Notes: generated by a model not told the origin, from the sequence alone. 64,000 bases of DNA from Rhodothermales bacterium (GCA_040221055.1 JAVJVN010000014.1:177001-241000), one strand, 5' to 3'; positions 39,712-49,318 are shown, counted from the stretch's first letter. Numbers and translations are program-made.

Positions 39712-42700
39712 GCATGCCGGGCCGTCTGCTCCGCCGTTCCAGCCTGCGCTGGCTGGCCACGCATCCCTGGATGCTTTTCCTGTCCGTCCTCGGCGTGGCC
39801 GTGGGGGTCAGTGTCGTCGTGGGCATCGATCTGGCCAACACCAGCGCCGAGCGGGCCTTTCGCGCATCGACCGAATCGGTGGCCGGACGCGCCACGCACG
39901 CCGTCACGGGCGGCCCCACCGGCGTCCCCGATTCCGTGTTTGTCCGGTTCGCCCGCGAACACCCGGATATTCCGGCCGCGCCCATCCTGGAATTCTGGGC
40001 GGTGACGGCCCGTGCGTCTGCAGAAACCACCGCACAATCCACGGCGGAAACCATCCACGTGCTGGGGGTGGATGTGTTCTCCGAACCCCCTTTCCGCCCG
40101 TTCACGGCCACCATCGGGAGGAGCCCGGGCGGGACACAGGGCGCTCAGGAAGCGAATGTTGATGCGCCGTTCGACCTCGCCGCGTTCCTTTCCGGGCGTG
40201 GCGGCGGATGGCTGGCTCCGCAGACGGCCACCCGGTTGGGCCTCGCGCCCAACGATACGCTCCGGCTGAACCTGGACGGTCGCCGTGTCGATGTACCTGT
40301 GGCCGGGCTCATTCCGACCTCGTCCGCAGACGGGCCGGAGGCGTCCCTGGATGGATTGTTCGTGGTGGACGTGTCCACGGCCAAACGCCTGCTCGGGTAT
40401 CCATCGGGCCTGACGCGGGTGGATCTGATCCTGGAACCGGGCAATCCGGATATGGCCGAACAGATACGGGCCGGACTGCCGGCCGGACTTCAACTGGATC
40501 GTTCCGAGTCGCGCACGGAAACCCTCGCGCAGATGACGGCCGCCTTCGAACTGAACCTCACCGCGCTCAGTCTGCTGGCCCTCGTCGTCGGCATGTTCCT
40601 GACGTGGAATACCATTTCCTTTTCGGTTGTACAGCGCCGGGCGCTCATCGGTCGGCTCCGGGCCATGGGGGTCCGCCGCCACGAAATCCTGCAGCTCATC
40701 CTGGGTGAGGCGGTCGTCATCGGCCTGGCGGGGACCGCGCTTGGCCTGCTGCTGGGCGTATTCCTGGGACAGGGCCTCGTCCAACTCGTCACGCGTACCA
40801 TCAACGATCTGTACTTCGTGGTGTCGGTGCGGGATCTGCACCTGGCTCCCCTCACGCTGGCCAAGGGCATTGGTCTCGGCCTCGGTGCGACGCTCGTGGC
40901 GGCCTGGTTGCCGGGCCGGCAGGCCGCATCGGAGGCGCCCACCACGCTGTTGGCGCGTTCTTCGGACGAATCCCGCATGACGGGGCGCATCCCCCGGTTG
41001 ACCGGCGTGGGACTCCTTCTCCTCGGACTCGGCGCTACCATCCTGCTCGTGTCGGGTCGGAGCATTGCGCTGGCCTACGGCGGCATCTTCAGCATCATCA
41101 TGGGATGGGCGCTCGTATCCCCCGCACTCATCTCGCTGGCGGTCCGGGTCGGCGTCGGGCCGGCCGCACGCGTGGGCGGGGTCATCGGAAGGATGGCCGT
41201 GGGCAGCATCCGGGCCAATTTGAGCCGGACCTCCGTTGCCATTGCCGCCCTGAGCATTGCCATTGCCAGCGTCATCGGGGTCGGTGTCATGGTGGGCAGT
41301 TTCCGGACCACGGTGGTGACATGGCTCGAGGGCGCCCTGCAGGCCGACATCTACATCCAGGCGCCCGGATCCTCGGTCCGGAGCGGGGGCGCGGGACTCG
41401 ACGCGGCCGTCGTGGCCGACATCCGCACGACACCCGGCGTCCAATCCTCTCATGGCATCCGGCACGCCGAAGTCGAATCGTCCGTGGGCCGCGTCCACGT
41501 GGCAGCCATCGAGACCGGTCCCCATTCGGAAGGGGCGCTGGCCATGAAAGACGGTGTGGCCGCTGAACTCCTGCCCACGTTCGAATCCTTGCCGTCGGCA
41601 CTGATCTCGGAGCCGTTCGCATTCCGGTACGGGACGGCCCGGGGCGATACGCTCGTCCTGGAGACGCCTTCCGGGCCCGTGCGGGTGCCCGTTCTTGGCG
41701 TGTACCACGACTATGCTTCGGACCGGGGTACCGTCATGATGCACAGGCGTCACTACGAAGCTTTGTTCAACGATCCGGGCCTCTCTGGACTGGCGCTGTT
41801 CGTAGAGGACACGGATGCGCTGGCCGCTGTCATGGATGCCGTGCGTGCCCGTGCGGCCGGTCGGCAAGAACTCGTCATCCGGTCGAACCGGGAGCTGCGC
41901 GCGTGGTCGCTGGAAATCTTCGACCGGACGTTCACCGTAACGCGGGTCCTGCAACTCCTGGCGGTCATCGTGGCCTTCATCGGCATCCTGAGCGCACTCA
42001 TGGCCTTGCAACTCGAACGTGCCCGGGAGTATGCCGTACTCCGGGCCACGGGCATGACGGGTCGACAACTGGGCCGGTTCGTGGCGTGGCAATGCGGATT
42101 CATGGGCCTGCTCGCTGGCCTGTTGGCCATTCCGCTGGGCCTCGTGCTGTCCTTCGCCCTGATCTTCGTGATCAATCTCCGCTCGTTCGGCTGGACGCTG
42201 CAACTGGAAGCCGATCCCGTCCTGCTTATCCAGGGCCTCGTGATTGCCGTGGGGGCGGCATTGGTGGCCGGGTGGTGGCCCGTCCGGCTCATGCGCCGGA
42301 TGGAGACCGCTGCGGCCCTTCGCTCAGTCATGACGCTCGTGGTTGGCGTCGCGCTTTCGGCGCTCCTGCTCGCAGGATGCGGGCCGGCCCGTCCCGACGA
42401 GCAGAGCGAAGGGTTGTCCCTCTCGGATGCATTGTCCGTGGACATCGAGGGGTACGACCGCGCCTGGGGGCCACGACCCCTGGAATTCCCGCGCGATCAC
42501 GCGGCCCACGATGACTTCAAGCTGGAGTGGTGGTACCTGACCGGGAATCTGGAAGATGCGGGCGGCAACCGCTTCGGCTATCAGGTCACGGTGTTCCGGA
42601 ACGCGCTGGCACCGCCGGACAGCGCGGGAGGGGTGGAAGGGGATTGGACCACCCGCCAGCTGTACCTCACCCACGTCGCGATAACCGATGCGTCGACGGG

Positions 42701-43463
42701 TCGACATCTTTCCGAAGAACGTTTCGTGCGGGGAAGCGCCGGACTCGCCGGTACCACCGCCGAGCCGTTCCGGGTCTGGGCCGGCGCGGTGGACATCCGG
42801 GCCGGTGCCCCGAACGCCGGAATAGACACCCTCACGGTGCGTGCCCCCGTGGGTGGTGGCCTGCTTGAGTTGGATCTGTCCGCCCGGAAACCCATCGTGT
42901 TGCAGGGGGAGAACGGGTTCAGTCCCAAAGGGGACGAGCCGGGGAACGCCTCCTATTACTATTCGCTGACGCGGTACGCTGCTGCCGGAACGTGGACGGA
43001 AAACGGAGAAGCGACGGGGCTGACAGGAACCGGGTGGATGGACCGGGAATGGAGTACATCGCTTCTGGGACGGACGCAGACCGGGTGGGACTGGTTTTCC
43101 ATCCAGTTGGACGACGGCCGCGACCTGATGTATTTCCGGCTCCGGGAGTCGGATGCCACCGCCGAGCCTTACACCGACGGTCTGCTCGTGGACGTGAACG
43201 GAAGTACCAAGCGGCTGAAGGCCGGGGATGTCGAAATCGAGCCGGTCCGGACCTGGACCAGTCCGACTTCCGGCGCGACGTATCCGGTGGCGTGGACCCT
43301 GCGCATTCCGCGGGAGGGGATCGCGCTGGACCTGGAGCCGTTGCTGGACGACCAGGAGTTCGACGCATCCATCCACTACTGGGAAGGGGCCATGAGGATT
43401 GCAGGATCGCACGCCGGATTTGGTTACCTTGAAATGACCGGCTACGACAACGAATCCCGGTAA
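39708..43463 (+). CDS. FtsX-type ABC permease fused to an AttH/CrtC-like lipocalin domain
   Basis: A single 1,251-residue frame joining two proteins that are normally separate. Residues 1-874 form a permease with an N-terminal membrane helix, a large extracytoplasmic domain and two FtsX-type membrane blocks, ending in AAALRS. Residues 875-1251 begin MTLVVGVALSALLLAGC, a complete lipoprotein signal with lipobox, followed by an AttH/CrtC-like (carotenoid 1,2-hydratase, Lipocalin_9) domain with LEWWYLTGNL, GWDWFSIQLDDGRDLM and YWEGAMRI. Each part has full usual length and there is no linker. An internal ATG at 42330 could make the second part alone. The ATG at 39714 is an alternative start. Confidence 0.9.
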   Translation: MSMPGRLLRRSSLRWLATHPWMLFLSVLGVAVGVSVVVGIDLANTSAERAFRASTESVAGRATHAVTGGPTGVPDSVFVRFAREHPDIPAAPILEFWAVTARASAETTAQSTAETIHVLGVDVFSEPPFRPFTATIGRSPGGTQGAQEANVDAPFDLAAFLSGRGGGWLAPQTATRLGLAPNDTLRLNLDGRRVDVPVAGLIPTSSADGPEASLDGLFVVDVSTAKRLLGYPSGLTRVDLILEPGNPDMAEQIRAGLPAGLQLDRSESRTETLAQMTAAFELNLTALSLLALVVGMFLTWNTISFSVVQRRALIGRLRAMGVRRHEILQLILGEAVVIGLAGTALGLLLGVFLGQGLVQLVTRTINDLYFVVSVRDLHLAPLTLAKGIGLGLGATLVAAWLPGRQAASEAPTTLLARSSDESRMTGRIPRLTGVGLLLLGLGATILLVSGRSIALAYGGIFSIIMGWALVSPALISLAVRVGVGPAARVGGVIGRMAVGSIRANLSRTSVAIAALSIAIASVIGVGVMVGSFRTTVVTWLEGALQADIYIQAPGSSVRSGGAGLDAAVVADIRTTPGVQSSHGIRHAEVESSVGRVHVAAIETGPHSEGALAMKDGVAAELLPTFESLPSALISEPFAFRYGTARGDTLVLETPSGPVRVPVLGVYHDYASDRGTVMMHRRHYEALFNDPGLSGLALFVEDTDALAAVMDAVRARAAGRQELVIRSNRELRAWSLEIFDRTFTVTRVLQLLAVIVAFIGILSALMALQLERAREYAVLRATGMTGRQLGRFVAWQCGFMGLLAGLLAIPLGLVLSFALIFVINLRSFGWTLQLEADPVLLIQGLVIAVGAALVAGWWPVRLMRRMETAAALRSVMTLVVGVALSALLLAGCGPARPDEQSEGLSLSDALSVDIEGYDRAWGPRPLEFPRDHAAHDDFKLEWWYLTGNLEDAGGNRFGYQVTVFRNALAPPDSAGGVEGDWTTRQLYLTHVAITDASTGRHLSEERFVRGSAGLAGTTAEPFRVWAGAVDIRAGAPNAGIDTLTVRAPVGGGLLELDLSARKPIVLQGENGFSPKGDEPGNASYYYSLTRYAAAGTWTENGEATGLTGTGWMDREWSTSLLGRTQTGWDWFSIQLDDGRDLMYFRLRESDATAEPYTDGLLVDVNGSTKRLKAGDVEIEPVRTWTSPTSGATYPVAWTLRIPREGIALDLEPLLDDQEFDASIHYWEGAMRIAGSHAGFGYLEMTGYDNESR

Positions 43464-43477
43464 CCCGGGTCTGCAGC

Positions 43478-45718
43478 ATGCCATTGAGAACGGCCCTGAC
43501 CATCTGCATCCTGGCCTATTGTGCTCCGGGCACGGCTTTTTCCCAAACGCCCCCGGATCCTGTTGAAGCCCGGGTATCCGGAGACCATTCGGTGGCCCGG
43601 CTCTGGAACGAGGCCCTCCTGCAGTCCATCCGCGAGGATTTTGCGCGCCCCACCGTCCATGCCCGCAACCTGTTCCACACGTCGGCGGTCATGTGGGACG
43701 CCTGGGCCGCCTACGACACACAGGCCCAGCCATGGCTGTTGGGGCGCACGGTTGCCGGCTTCACGTGTCCGTTCACGGGGATCCCGGTCTCATCGACCCC
43801 GGATGCCGATCGGCGGAAAGCCATCAGTCATGCGGCCTACACGGTGCTGTCCCATCGCTTCGCGAAATCGCCGGGCCGCGTGAATGCGGCGTTGCGGTAT
43901 GCGGACCTGATGGCTGAATTGGGATACGATCCCGGCGACGTGTCCATGGACTATGGATCGGGCAATCCGGCTGCGTTGGGCAATTACATCGGCGACTGCA
44001 TGATCCGATTCGGACTCCAGGATGGGGCGAATGAGGAGGGCGGTTATGCCAACCGGTACTATCGCCCGGCCAACCCGGCGTTCAATCCGGAGTTGCCCGG
44101 CAATCCCTGGCTGATTGCCCCGAACAACTGGCAGCCCCTTTCTTTCGATCTGTTCATTGACCAATCCGGCAATCCGATACCGGCCAGCACACCGGAGTTC
44201 GTAGGCCCCGAGTGGGGCGAAGTCGTGCCGTTTGCCCTCAGTGCGGACGACCTCACGCTGCACGTGCGCGGCGGATACGAGTATCACATGTACCACGATC
44301 CCGGGCCGCCGCCGCGGCTTTCCGGAGATGGCCTGGACGCGGAATCCATGGCCTACAAGTGGGGGTTTGCCCTGGTAGCGGTCTGGTCCGGTCATTTGGA
44401 CCCGGCGGACGGTGTATTCTGGGAGACGTCGCCGGCCTCCATCGGCAATCAGCGGACGCTTCCGACCGACATCCGGGACTACCCGGCGTTCTATGACCTG
44501 ACCGGGGGCGGCGACCCGAGCAAAGGGCATATCCTGAACGACGTGACCGGACAGCCCTATGAAGCCCAACTCGTCCCCCGCGGCGACTATGCCCGCGTGC
44601 TGGCCGAATTCTGGGCCGATGGCCCCGACTCCGAGACGCCGCCGGGCCATTGGTTCACCATCCTGAACGAGGTCAGCGACCACCCGGAGCTCGTCAAGCG
44701 GATTGGCGGGGAAGGTCCGGTCGTGGACGACCTGGAGTGGGACGTCAAGGCCTACCTGACCCTGGGCGGCACCCTGCATGATGTTGCGGTAGCCGTTTGG
44801 GGCATAAAGGGCTGGTACGACTATGTGCGCCCCGTATCGGCCATCCGGTGGATGGCCGGCAATGGACAGAGCAGCGACCCGGACGGGCCCTCCTACAGCC
44901 CGTACGGCCTGCCGCTCGTGCCGGATTACATTGACGTCGTGTTGGAGGGTGACCCGCTGGCCGGTCCCGATGGCGAACACATCGGCAAGATCAAGATCAA
45001 CGGGTGGCGGGGGCCGGAGCATATTGCCGATCCCGAGCGGGACGAGGCGGGCACGGGTTGGATCCTGGCTGAAAACTGGTGGCCGTATCAGCGCCCCACG
45101 TTCATCACGCCGCCCTTCGCCGGATACGTGTCCGGGCACAGCACCTTCTCCCGGGCCGCCGCCGAGGTCATGACGCTGCTCACGGGTGACGATCATTTTC
45201 CCGGAGGCATGGGCGTATTCCCGACGCCGTGGCGAGAGTTCCTGGTCTTCGAGGATGGGCCCAGCGTCGACATGGAATTGCAGTGGGCCACGTACCGCGA
45301 CGCGAGTGACCAGTGCAGTCTGTCCCGGATATGGGGCGGCATCCACCCACCGGCCGACGACATTCCCGGGCGCCTGATTGGCATTGAAATCGGGGTTGAA
45401 TCCTGGGCCCGCGCGCAACAGTACATCAATCCCGTGGCCACGCACGTCCGGGATCCGTTTGCCGTTCTTCCCGAAGAGGCTACCGTCCACGTGTACCCGA
45501 ATCCCGTGCCGGAGGGCGGCTGGTTGCGGGTGGATGCATCGCGCCCGCTGGCACGCGTCTCGGTGATCGATGCGCTCGGTCGTCGGATGACCGCGGCGGG
45601 CACGTCGGCCGATGGGCGCGTGCGGTTGGAAACGGCGGCGTGGCCGGCAGGCGTCTATCTCGTAGTGGCGGAAACCGACGACGGGCAGCGTACGGTGCGC
45701 CCGATCACGGTGCGGTGA
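43478..45718 (+). CDS. Vanadium-dependent haloperoxidase-like (PAP2 superfamily) protein with T9SS sorting domain
   Basis: A 746-residue secreted protein. The signal peptide ends near TAFSQ. The catalytic region has the PAP2/VHPO motifs YVSGHSTFSRAAAE (the acid-base His; about residues 549-562) and SRIWGGIHPPADD (the vanadate- or phosphate-coordinating His). The last roughly 75 residues are a type IX sorting domain from VYPNPVPEGG to RPITVR. Such proteins either oxidise halides with peroxide or act as acid phosphatases; the family alone does not decide. It lies 14 nt after the permease-lipocalin gene and is probably co-transcribed. Confidence 0.85.
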   Translation: MPLRTALTICILAYCAPGTAFSQTPPDPVEARVSGDHSVARLWNEALLQSIREDFARPTVHARNLFHTSAVMWDAWAAYDTQAQPWLLGRTVAGFTCPFTGIPVSSTPDADRRKAISHAAYTVLSHRFAKSPGRVNAALRYADLMAELGYDPGDVSMDYGSGNPAALGNYIGDCMIRFGLQDGANEEGGYANRYYRPANPAFNPELPGNPWLIAPNNWQPLSFDLFIDQSGNPIPASTPEFVGPEWGEVVPFALSADDLTLHVRGGYEYHMYHDPGPPPRLSGDGLDAESMAYKWGFALVAVWSGHLDPADGVFWETSPASIGNQRTLPTDIRDYPAFYDLTGGGDPSKGHILNDVTGQPYEAQLVPRGDYARVLAEFWADGPDSETPPGHWFTILNEVSDHPELVKRIGGEGPVVDDLEWDVKAYLTLGGTLHDVAVAVWGIKGWYDYVRPVSAIRWMAGNGQSSDPDGPSYSPYGLPLVPDYIDVVLEGDPLAGPDGEHIGKIKINGWRGPEHIADPERDEAGTGWILAENWWPYQRPTFITPPFAGYVSGHSTFSRAAAEVMTLLTGDDHFPGGMGVFPTPWREFLVFEDGPSVDMELQWATYRDASDQCSLSRIWGGIHPPADDIPGRLIGIEIGVESWARAQQYINPVATHVRDPFAVLPEEATVHVYPNPVPEGGWLRVDASRPLARVSVIDALGRRMTAAGTSADGRVRLETAAWPAGVYLVVAETDDGQRTVRPITVR

Positions 45719-46114
45719 TCAGGCGCCGTTGTTCTTGTTGTTCTTCATTTCCATGCCGCGCGTAATGACATACGCAATCAGCGCGAAGATGAAGAACACC
45801 AGCAGCATCCAGGCAATGCTCTGCAGGGTACCGATGATCGTACGGTAGACTTCCAGCACCCAGCGGGCCCCGTTCAGTTCAAGGACCATGTCCGGCTGTG
45901 GGGAAATGTATTTCTCCAGGTCCCAGATCCGGACGCCTCCGGAGAGGCCGGTCACGAGGATGGCGAACGTCAGGTACCGGGTCCAGACGTAGGCCAGTCC
46001 TTCTTCCACGATCCGGGCCAGGATGGACTCCACGGGATTGCGGAACAGGCGGACGACAACGAAACACACCGCCAGACTGACGGCGAAGGTAGCAACGAGC
46101 AAGCCTATGAACAT
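45719..46114 (-). CDS. Hypothetical membrane protein
   Basis: A 131-residue protein with three hydrophobic helices (about 1-24, 48-63 and 95-118) and a Lys/Asn-rich cytoplasmic tail. It begins with ATG at 46114 and ends at the base directly adjoining the haloperoxidase stop, tail to tail. Between the first two helices is a charged amphipathic stretch (ILARIVEEGLAYVWTRYL). No family recognised. It is downstream of the thioesterase on the same strand and may belong to that operon. Confidence 0.6.
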   Translation of the reverse strand: MFIGLLVATFAVSLAVCFVVVRLFRNPVESILARIVEEGLAYVWTRYLTFAILVTGLSGGVRIWDLEKYISPQPDMVLELNGARWVLEVYRTIIGTLQSIAWMLLVFFIFALIAYVITRGMEMKNNKNNGA

Positions 46115-46161
46115 GGGGGTTTACCGGTTTTTGGGCGAGGCGGATGGGTGTTGGACGGGGG

Positions 46162-46569
46162 TCAGGATGCGCGGAACGCCTCAATGACTTCGGAAGGGAT
46201 GGCGCGCGGCCGGCCGGAGGTCGCATCCACGAATACCCACATGGTCCGGCCGCGCGCAACCACCTTTCCGGTGGACGCCTGTTTGAACTCGTAGTTGCGG
46301 GTGGAGCGTACGGCCTGGGCATCTTCTATCCAGGTCCGGAGCTCCACTTCATCATCCACGAACAACGGGCGAAGGTATTCCACCGTGTGCTCGCGAACAA
46401 CCCAGGTCCCTCCCAACGCCTGTGCAAGCGCCGTGGAGCCGGTTCGGTCGGAGTGGGCAATGGCCACGTCCTGCATCCACGATACATACATGACGTTGTT
46501 GACGTGACCGTTGGCATCGATGGCTGACGGGGGTACGGTGAAGCGGTGTATGTAGGGCGATCCGATCAA
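46162..46569 (-). CDS. Acyl-CoA thioesterase (4HBT hot-dog family)
   Basis: A 135-residue hot-dog-fold enzyme of the YbgC/4-hydroxybenzoyl-CoA thioesterase type. The motif IDANGHVNNVMYVSWMQDVAIAH, spanning about residues 17-39, has the catalytic Asp and the GHVNN pattern of the family. It would hydrolyse an acyl-CoA in the cytoplasm; the chain cannot be told. Its start overlaps the response-regulator stop (ATGA), an uncommon coupling of a thioesterase to a signalling operon. Confidence 0.88.
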   Translation of the reverse strand: MIGSPYIHRFTVPPSAIDANGHVNNVMYVSWMQDVAIAHSDRTGSTALAQALGGTWVVREHTVEYLRPLFVDDEVELRTWIEDAQAVRSTRNYEFKQASTGKVVARGRTMWVFVDATSGRPRAIPSEVIEAFRAS

Positions 46570-47207
46570 TCGACCGAGGGGATGAGTCCGTTGGCGTGGG
46601 CGAAGTTCACGAGGCCAACCAGGCTGTTGGCGCCGGTCTTGCGGAATATGTTCTTGCGATGCGTTTCGACCGTGAACTCGGAAATGAAGAGCGTCTCGGC
46701 AATCTGCTGGTTCGTGTACTCCTTCACGATGAGCCCCAGGATTTCCTTTTCGCGCCGCGACAGGGTCTGGGTGCCGTCCGGCTCCGAAGCGGCCTTCCGG
46801 ATGACCGGTCGGAGGGCCGGTGAAATGTAACCTGACAGGTTACGAATTGCCTGGATGGCCTCCAGGAGCTCAATCTGGCTGTCTTTCTTCAGAACGTAGC
46901 CGTCCACACCCACTTTTTCCATTTCCAGGTACAGGTGCAGTTCATCGTGCATGGTGAGCACGATGATGCGGGTATCGGGGTAGCGTTTCCGGACCGTCTT
47001 GACCAGTTCCAGACCGGACATGCCCGGCATGCTGTGGTCGGTGATCAGCAGATGCGTCCGGGGATGCCGCTCCAGCAGCGCGAGCGCCTCCGTACCGTTC
47101 GACGCCGTCCCGATGACCTGCAGGTCCTCCTGCCGGTCCACCAGCGCGGCCAGGCCATCCAGCAGGATGGCATGATCGTCAGCCATGATGACATCCCACG
47201 TACTCAT
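46566..47207 (-). CDS. NarL/FixJ-type response regulator
   Basis: A 213-residue two-component response regulator. The receiver domain has the acidic pocket (ADDH) and phospho-acceptor Asp in LLITDHSMPGMSG, with the Lys in KKDS. The C-terminal LuxR-type helix-turn-helix contains LSRREKEILGLIVKEYTNQQIAETLFISEFTVETHRKNIFRKTG (residues about 150-194). It overlaps both the histidine-kinase gene and the thioesterase gene by ATGA, so stoichiometric expression is likely. The start at 47207 was chosen over longer frames because it gives the receiver domain. Confidence 0.92.
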   Translation of the reverse strand: MSTWDVIMADDHAILLDGLAALVDRQEDLQVIGTASNGTEALALLERHPRTHLLITDHSMPGMSGLELVKTVRKRYPDTRIIVLTMHDELHLYLEMEKVGVDGYVLKKDSQIELLEAIQAIRNLSGYISPALRPVIRKAASEPDGTQTLSRREKEILGLIVKEYTNQQIAETLFISEFTVETHRKNIFRKTGANSLVGLVNFAHANGLIPSVD

Positions 47208-49012
47208 GCCTCGGCGGGGATCGTTTCGGGCACCATCGGAATCCGGATGACGAATGTGGTGCCAGGGCGACCCTCCTGGCTGTCCACGTGCAGGATGCCG
47301 TCCATGGCCTGTACGCGGGAGGTCATGTTCATCCATCCGTGACCGGTGCTCCGGGCCAGCTTCGACGTATTGAATCCACGACCATCGTCCTCGATCATGA
47401 CCACCAACTCGTCGTCATGTTGCACGAACTGGATGTCCACGCGCGTGGCACCCGCATATTTCGACACATTGTTCAACCACTCCTGGACAATCCGGAAGAG
47501 CCCGACTTCCACGTTTTCCGCCGGACGCGTGACATCGAAGGCCGAAACGTCGACCTCGTAGAATCCTTCGGCCGACAGCCGGTATCCCAGCTCCTCGACG
47601 GCGGCTGTGACCCCTTGACGCATGAGCGTTTCGGGCATGAGATTGAACGAGATATTCCGGATTTCCGAGTGCATCTCGTCCAACGTGGAGCCGGCCGATT
47701 CCGCGGCGTGGAGCCGGACGGACGAGATGAGCTGGCCCAACCCGTCGTGCAGGTCCCGGGCAATCCGCTTCCGTTCGGCCTCTTGCGATGCAATGGATGC
47801 CCGCATCTGGGCCTTCTTCAGTCGCAATTCCTCGCGCGTCCGTCGCCAGTACACCAGGACGGCCAACAGCGTTACAGCGAGCAGCAGCAGCGCAATCAGC
47901 ACGTAATTCCGCTGCAACTGGGCCTCCCGCTCGGCCAGGTCGGCGGCCTGAAGCGCGATGGTTTGCTCCTTCTTCTCCGTCTCGTACCGGGTCTGGAGTT
48001 CCTGCAGTTGGCGGCTGCGCTCCTCATTGAACAGGCTGTCCTTGAGGACGGTCATGGCTTCGTAGGCGGACAGTGCCCGCTCGAAATCCCCGATATCCCG
48101 ATAGATGGTGGCACGCACCCCATAGAGGTGCCGGCGGAAATCGTGGAACGCGGTTGCATAGGCCGATTCGATGGCGGTGTCCAGGTAGGAGAGGGCGGCG
48201 TTCCGGTCGCCTTTCATGAGCATGAGTTCAGCCAGGTTGCCCATGATGACGCCATATCCCCGATAATTCCCCTGCTCCTCCCGCAATTCCGCGGAGCGCA
48301 GGAAATAGCCTTCCGCAGCCTCGAACTGCCCCATTCGGGCCGACGTGATGCCCATGTTGTCCAGATTGTACGTCAGACCGTCCAGATCGCCCATGGCTTC
48401 CTTCATGTCGGCCGATTCCTCGAACAGTTCCATGGCGCGTTCGAGTTCCCCCCGGTTGTCGTACACGATGCCGAGGTTGTTCAGGCTGTTTGCCTCCTGG
48501 AAGTCACTCGTGGCCTCTCGGCTGCGCGCGAGCGCATCCTCAAAAATCTCCTGGGCCTTGTCCAGATCGCCCTGCTTCCTGAAGAGTGTTCCGATCTCGT
48601 TCAGGACACGGGCCTGCTGCGTGCGGTCCTCCACCGCATCGGCCAGTCGGAGGCCATCCTGGAAGGCCGCGAGCGCGGGTTCATAGTCGCCCCGCCCGTA
48701 CCGGTATTGCCCGTTTATGAGCGCATACTCCGACGCCAACAGGGAATCCCCGGCCGCCAGGGCAGCACTCCGTGCCTCCCCGATCACCTCAACAGCCCGA
48801 TCGAAGTCCGATTCGGTCAACGCCCGGGACAATTCGAACAGCGCGACGGCGCGATCCCGCCCCGTGGCGGTTTCAAGGACGGCCTCCAGCGAATCCACCG
48901 GAGCGGTTGACGGCAGGAGGGTCTGTGCGGACGCGGGGTCCGGCGTGGCCATGCCCAACAGCACGGCCAACACGGCGCCCCCGAGGAGGGCCAATGGGTT
49001 TTCCTGTCTCAT
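47204..49012 (-). CDS. TPR-containing sensor histidine kinase
   Basis: A 602-residue membrane kinase. It has a signal peptide (ending ASAQ), about eight tetratricopeptide repeats in the periplasm, a coiled coil, one membrane helix (NYVLIALLLLAVTLLAVLVYW) and a cytoplasmic HisKA_3/HATPase module. The phospho-acceptor His is in RIARDLHDGLGQ, and the N-box is in EWLNNVSKYAGA. It is of the NarX/DegS class and would phosphorylate the overlapping response regulator. The TPR sensor is common in Bacteroidota and senses an unknown protein signal. I chose the ATG at 49012, which gives the signal peptide. Confidence 0.92.
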   Translation of the reverse strand: MRQENPLALLGGAVLAVLLGMATPDPASAQTLLPSTAPVDSLEAVLETATGRDRAVALFELSRALTESDFDRAVEVIGEARSAALAAGDSLLASEYALINGQYRYGRGDYEPALAAFQDGLRLADAVEDRTQQARVLNEIGTLFRKQGDLDKAQEIFEDALARSREATSDFQEANSLNNLGIVYDNRGELERAMELFEESADMKEAMGDLDGLTYNLDNMGITSARMGQFEAAEGYFLRSAELREEQGNYRGYGVIMGNLAELMLMKGDRNAALSYLDTAIESAYATAFHDFRRHLYGVRATIYRDIGDFERALSAYEAMTVLKDSLFNEERSRQLQELQTRYETEKKEQTIALQAADLAEREAQLQRNYVLIALLLLAVTLLAVLVYWRRTREELRLKKAQMRASIASQEAERKRIARDLHDGLGQLISSVRLHAAESAGSTLDEMHSEIRNISFNLMPETLMRQGVTAAVEELGYRLSAEGFYEVDVSAFDVTRPAENVEVGLFRIVQEWLNNVSKYAGATRVDIQFVQHDDELVVMIEDDGRGFNTSKLARSTGHGWMNMTSRVQAMDGILHVDSQEGRPGTTFVIRIPMVPETIPAEA

Positions 49013-49065
49013 GATGAATGCGGAGTGCGGTTCAGGTCTCGTCCCGGCGTTGTCCCAATCCGTCG

Positions 49066-49308
49066 TCAGGGCTCTTCCCGTCGGCGGAAGAGACCGTACA
49101 GGCTGATGGCGGCCCATGCCGTTTCCATCACGATCGCCGACAGGTTGAAATCGACCGTCAGCGATACCAGGATGAGCAGGGCGCCAGCGAGGTTCAGCAG
49201 CGAATATAGTCGATTCGAGGCCTCCATGCGCTTGAATTGGATGGCGGCGTAGGCTATCAGGATGAGGGCAACGCCCAGGAGGCCGAGGACGTCAGCGAGC
49301 AGGTTCAT
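49066..49308 (-). CDS. CBU_0592-like small membrane protein
   Basis: An 80-residue membrane protein with three short helices. The pattern LLGVALILIAYAAIQFKRMEASNRLYSLLNLAGALLILVSL (residues about 9-49) is the one annotated as CBU_0592 family or putative integral membrane protein. The C-terminus is basic and acidic (RRREEP). It shows homology in places to small sugar-transporter-like (SemiSWEET) folds, but the function is unknown. It lies 10 nt downstream of the inositol-monophosphatase gene and 53 nt upstream of the kinase gene. Confidence 0.75.
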   Translation of the reverse strand: MNLLADVLGLLGVALILIAYAAIQFKRMEASNRLYSLLNLAGALLILVSLTVDFNLSAIVMETAWAAISLYGLFRRREEP

Positions 49309-49318
49309 GGGTTCAGGT

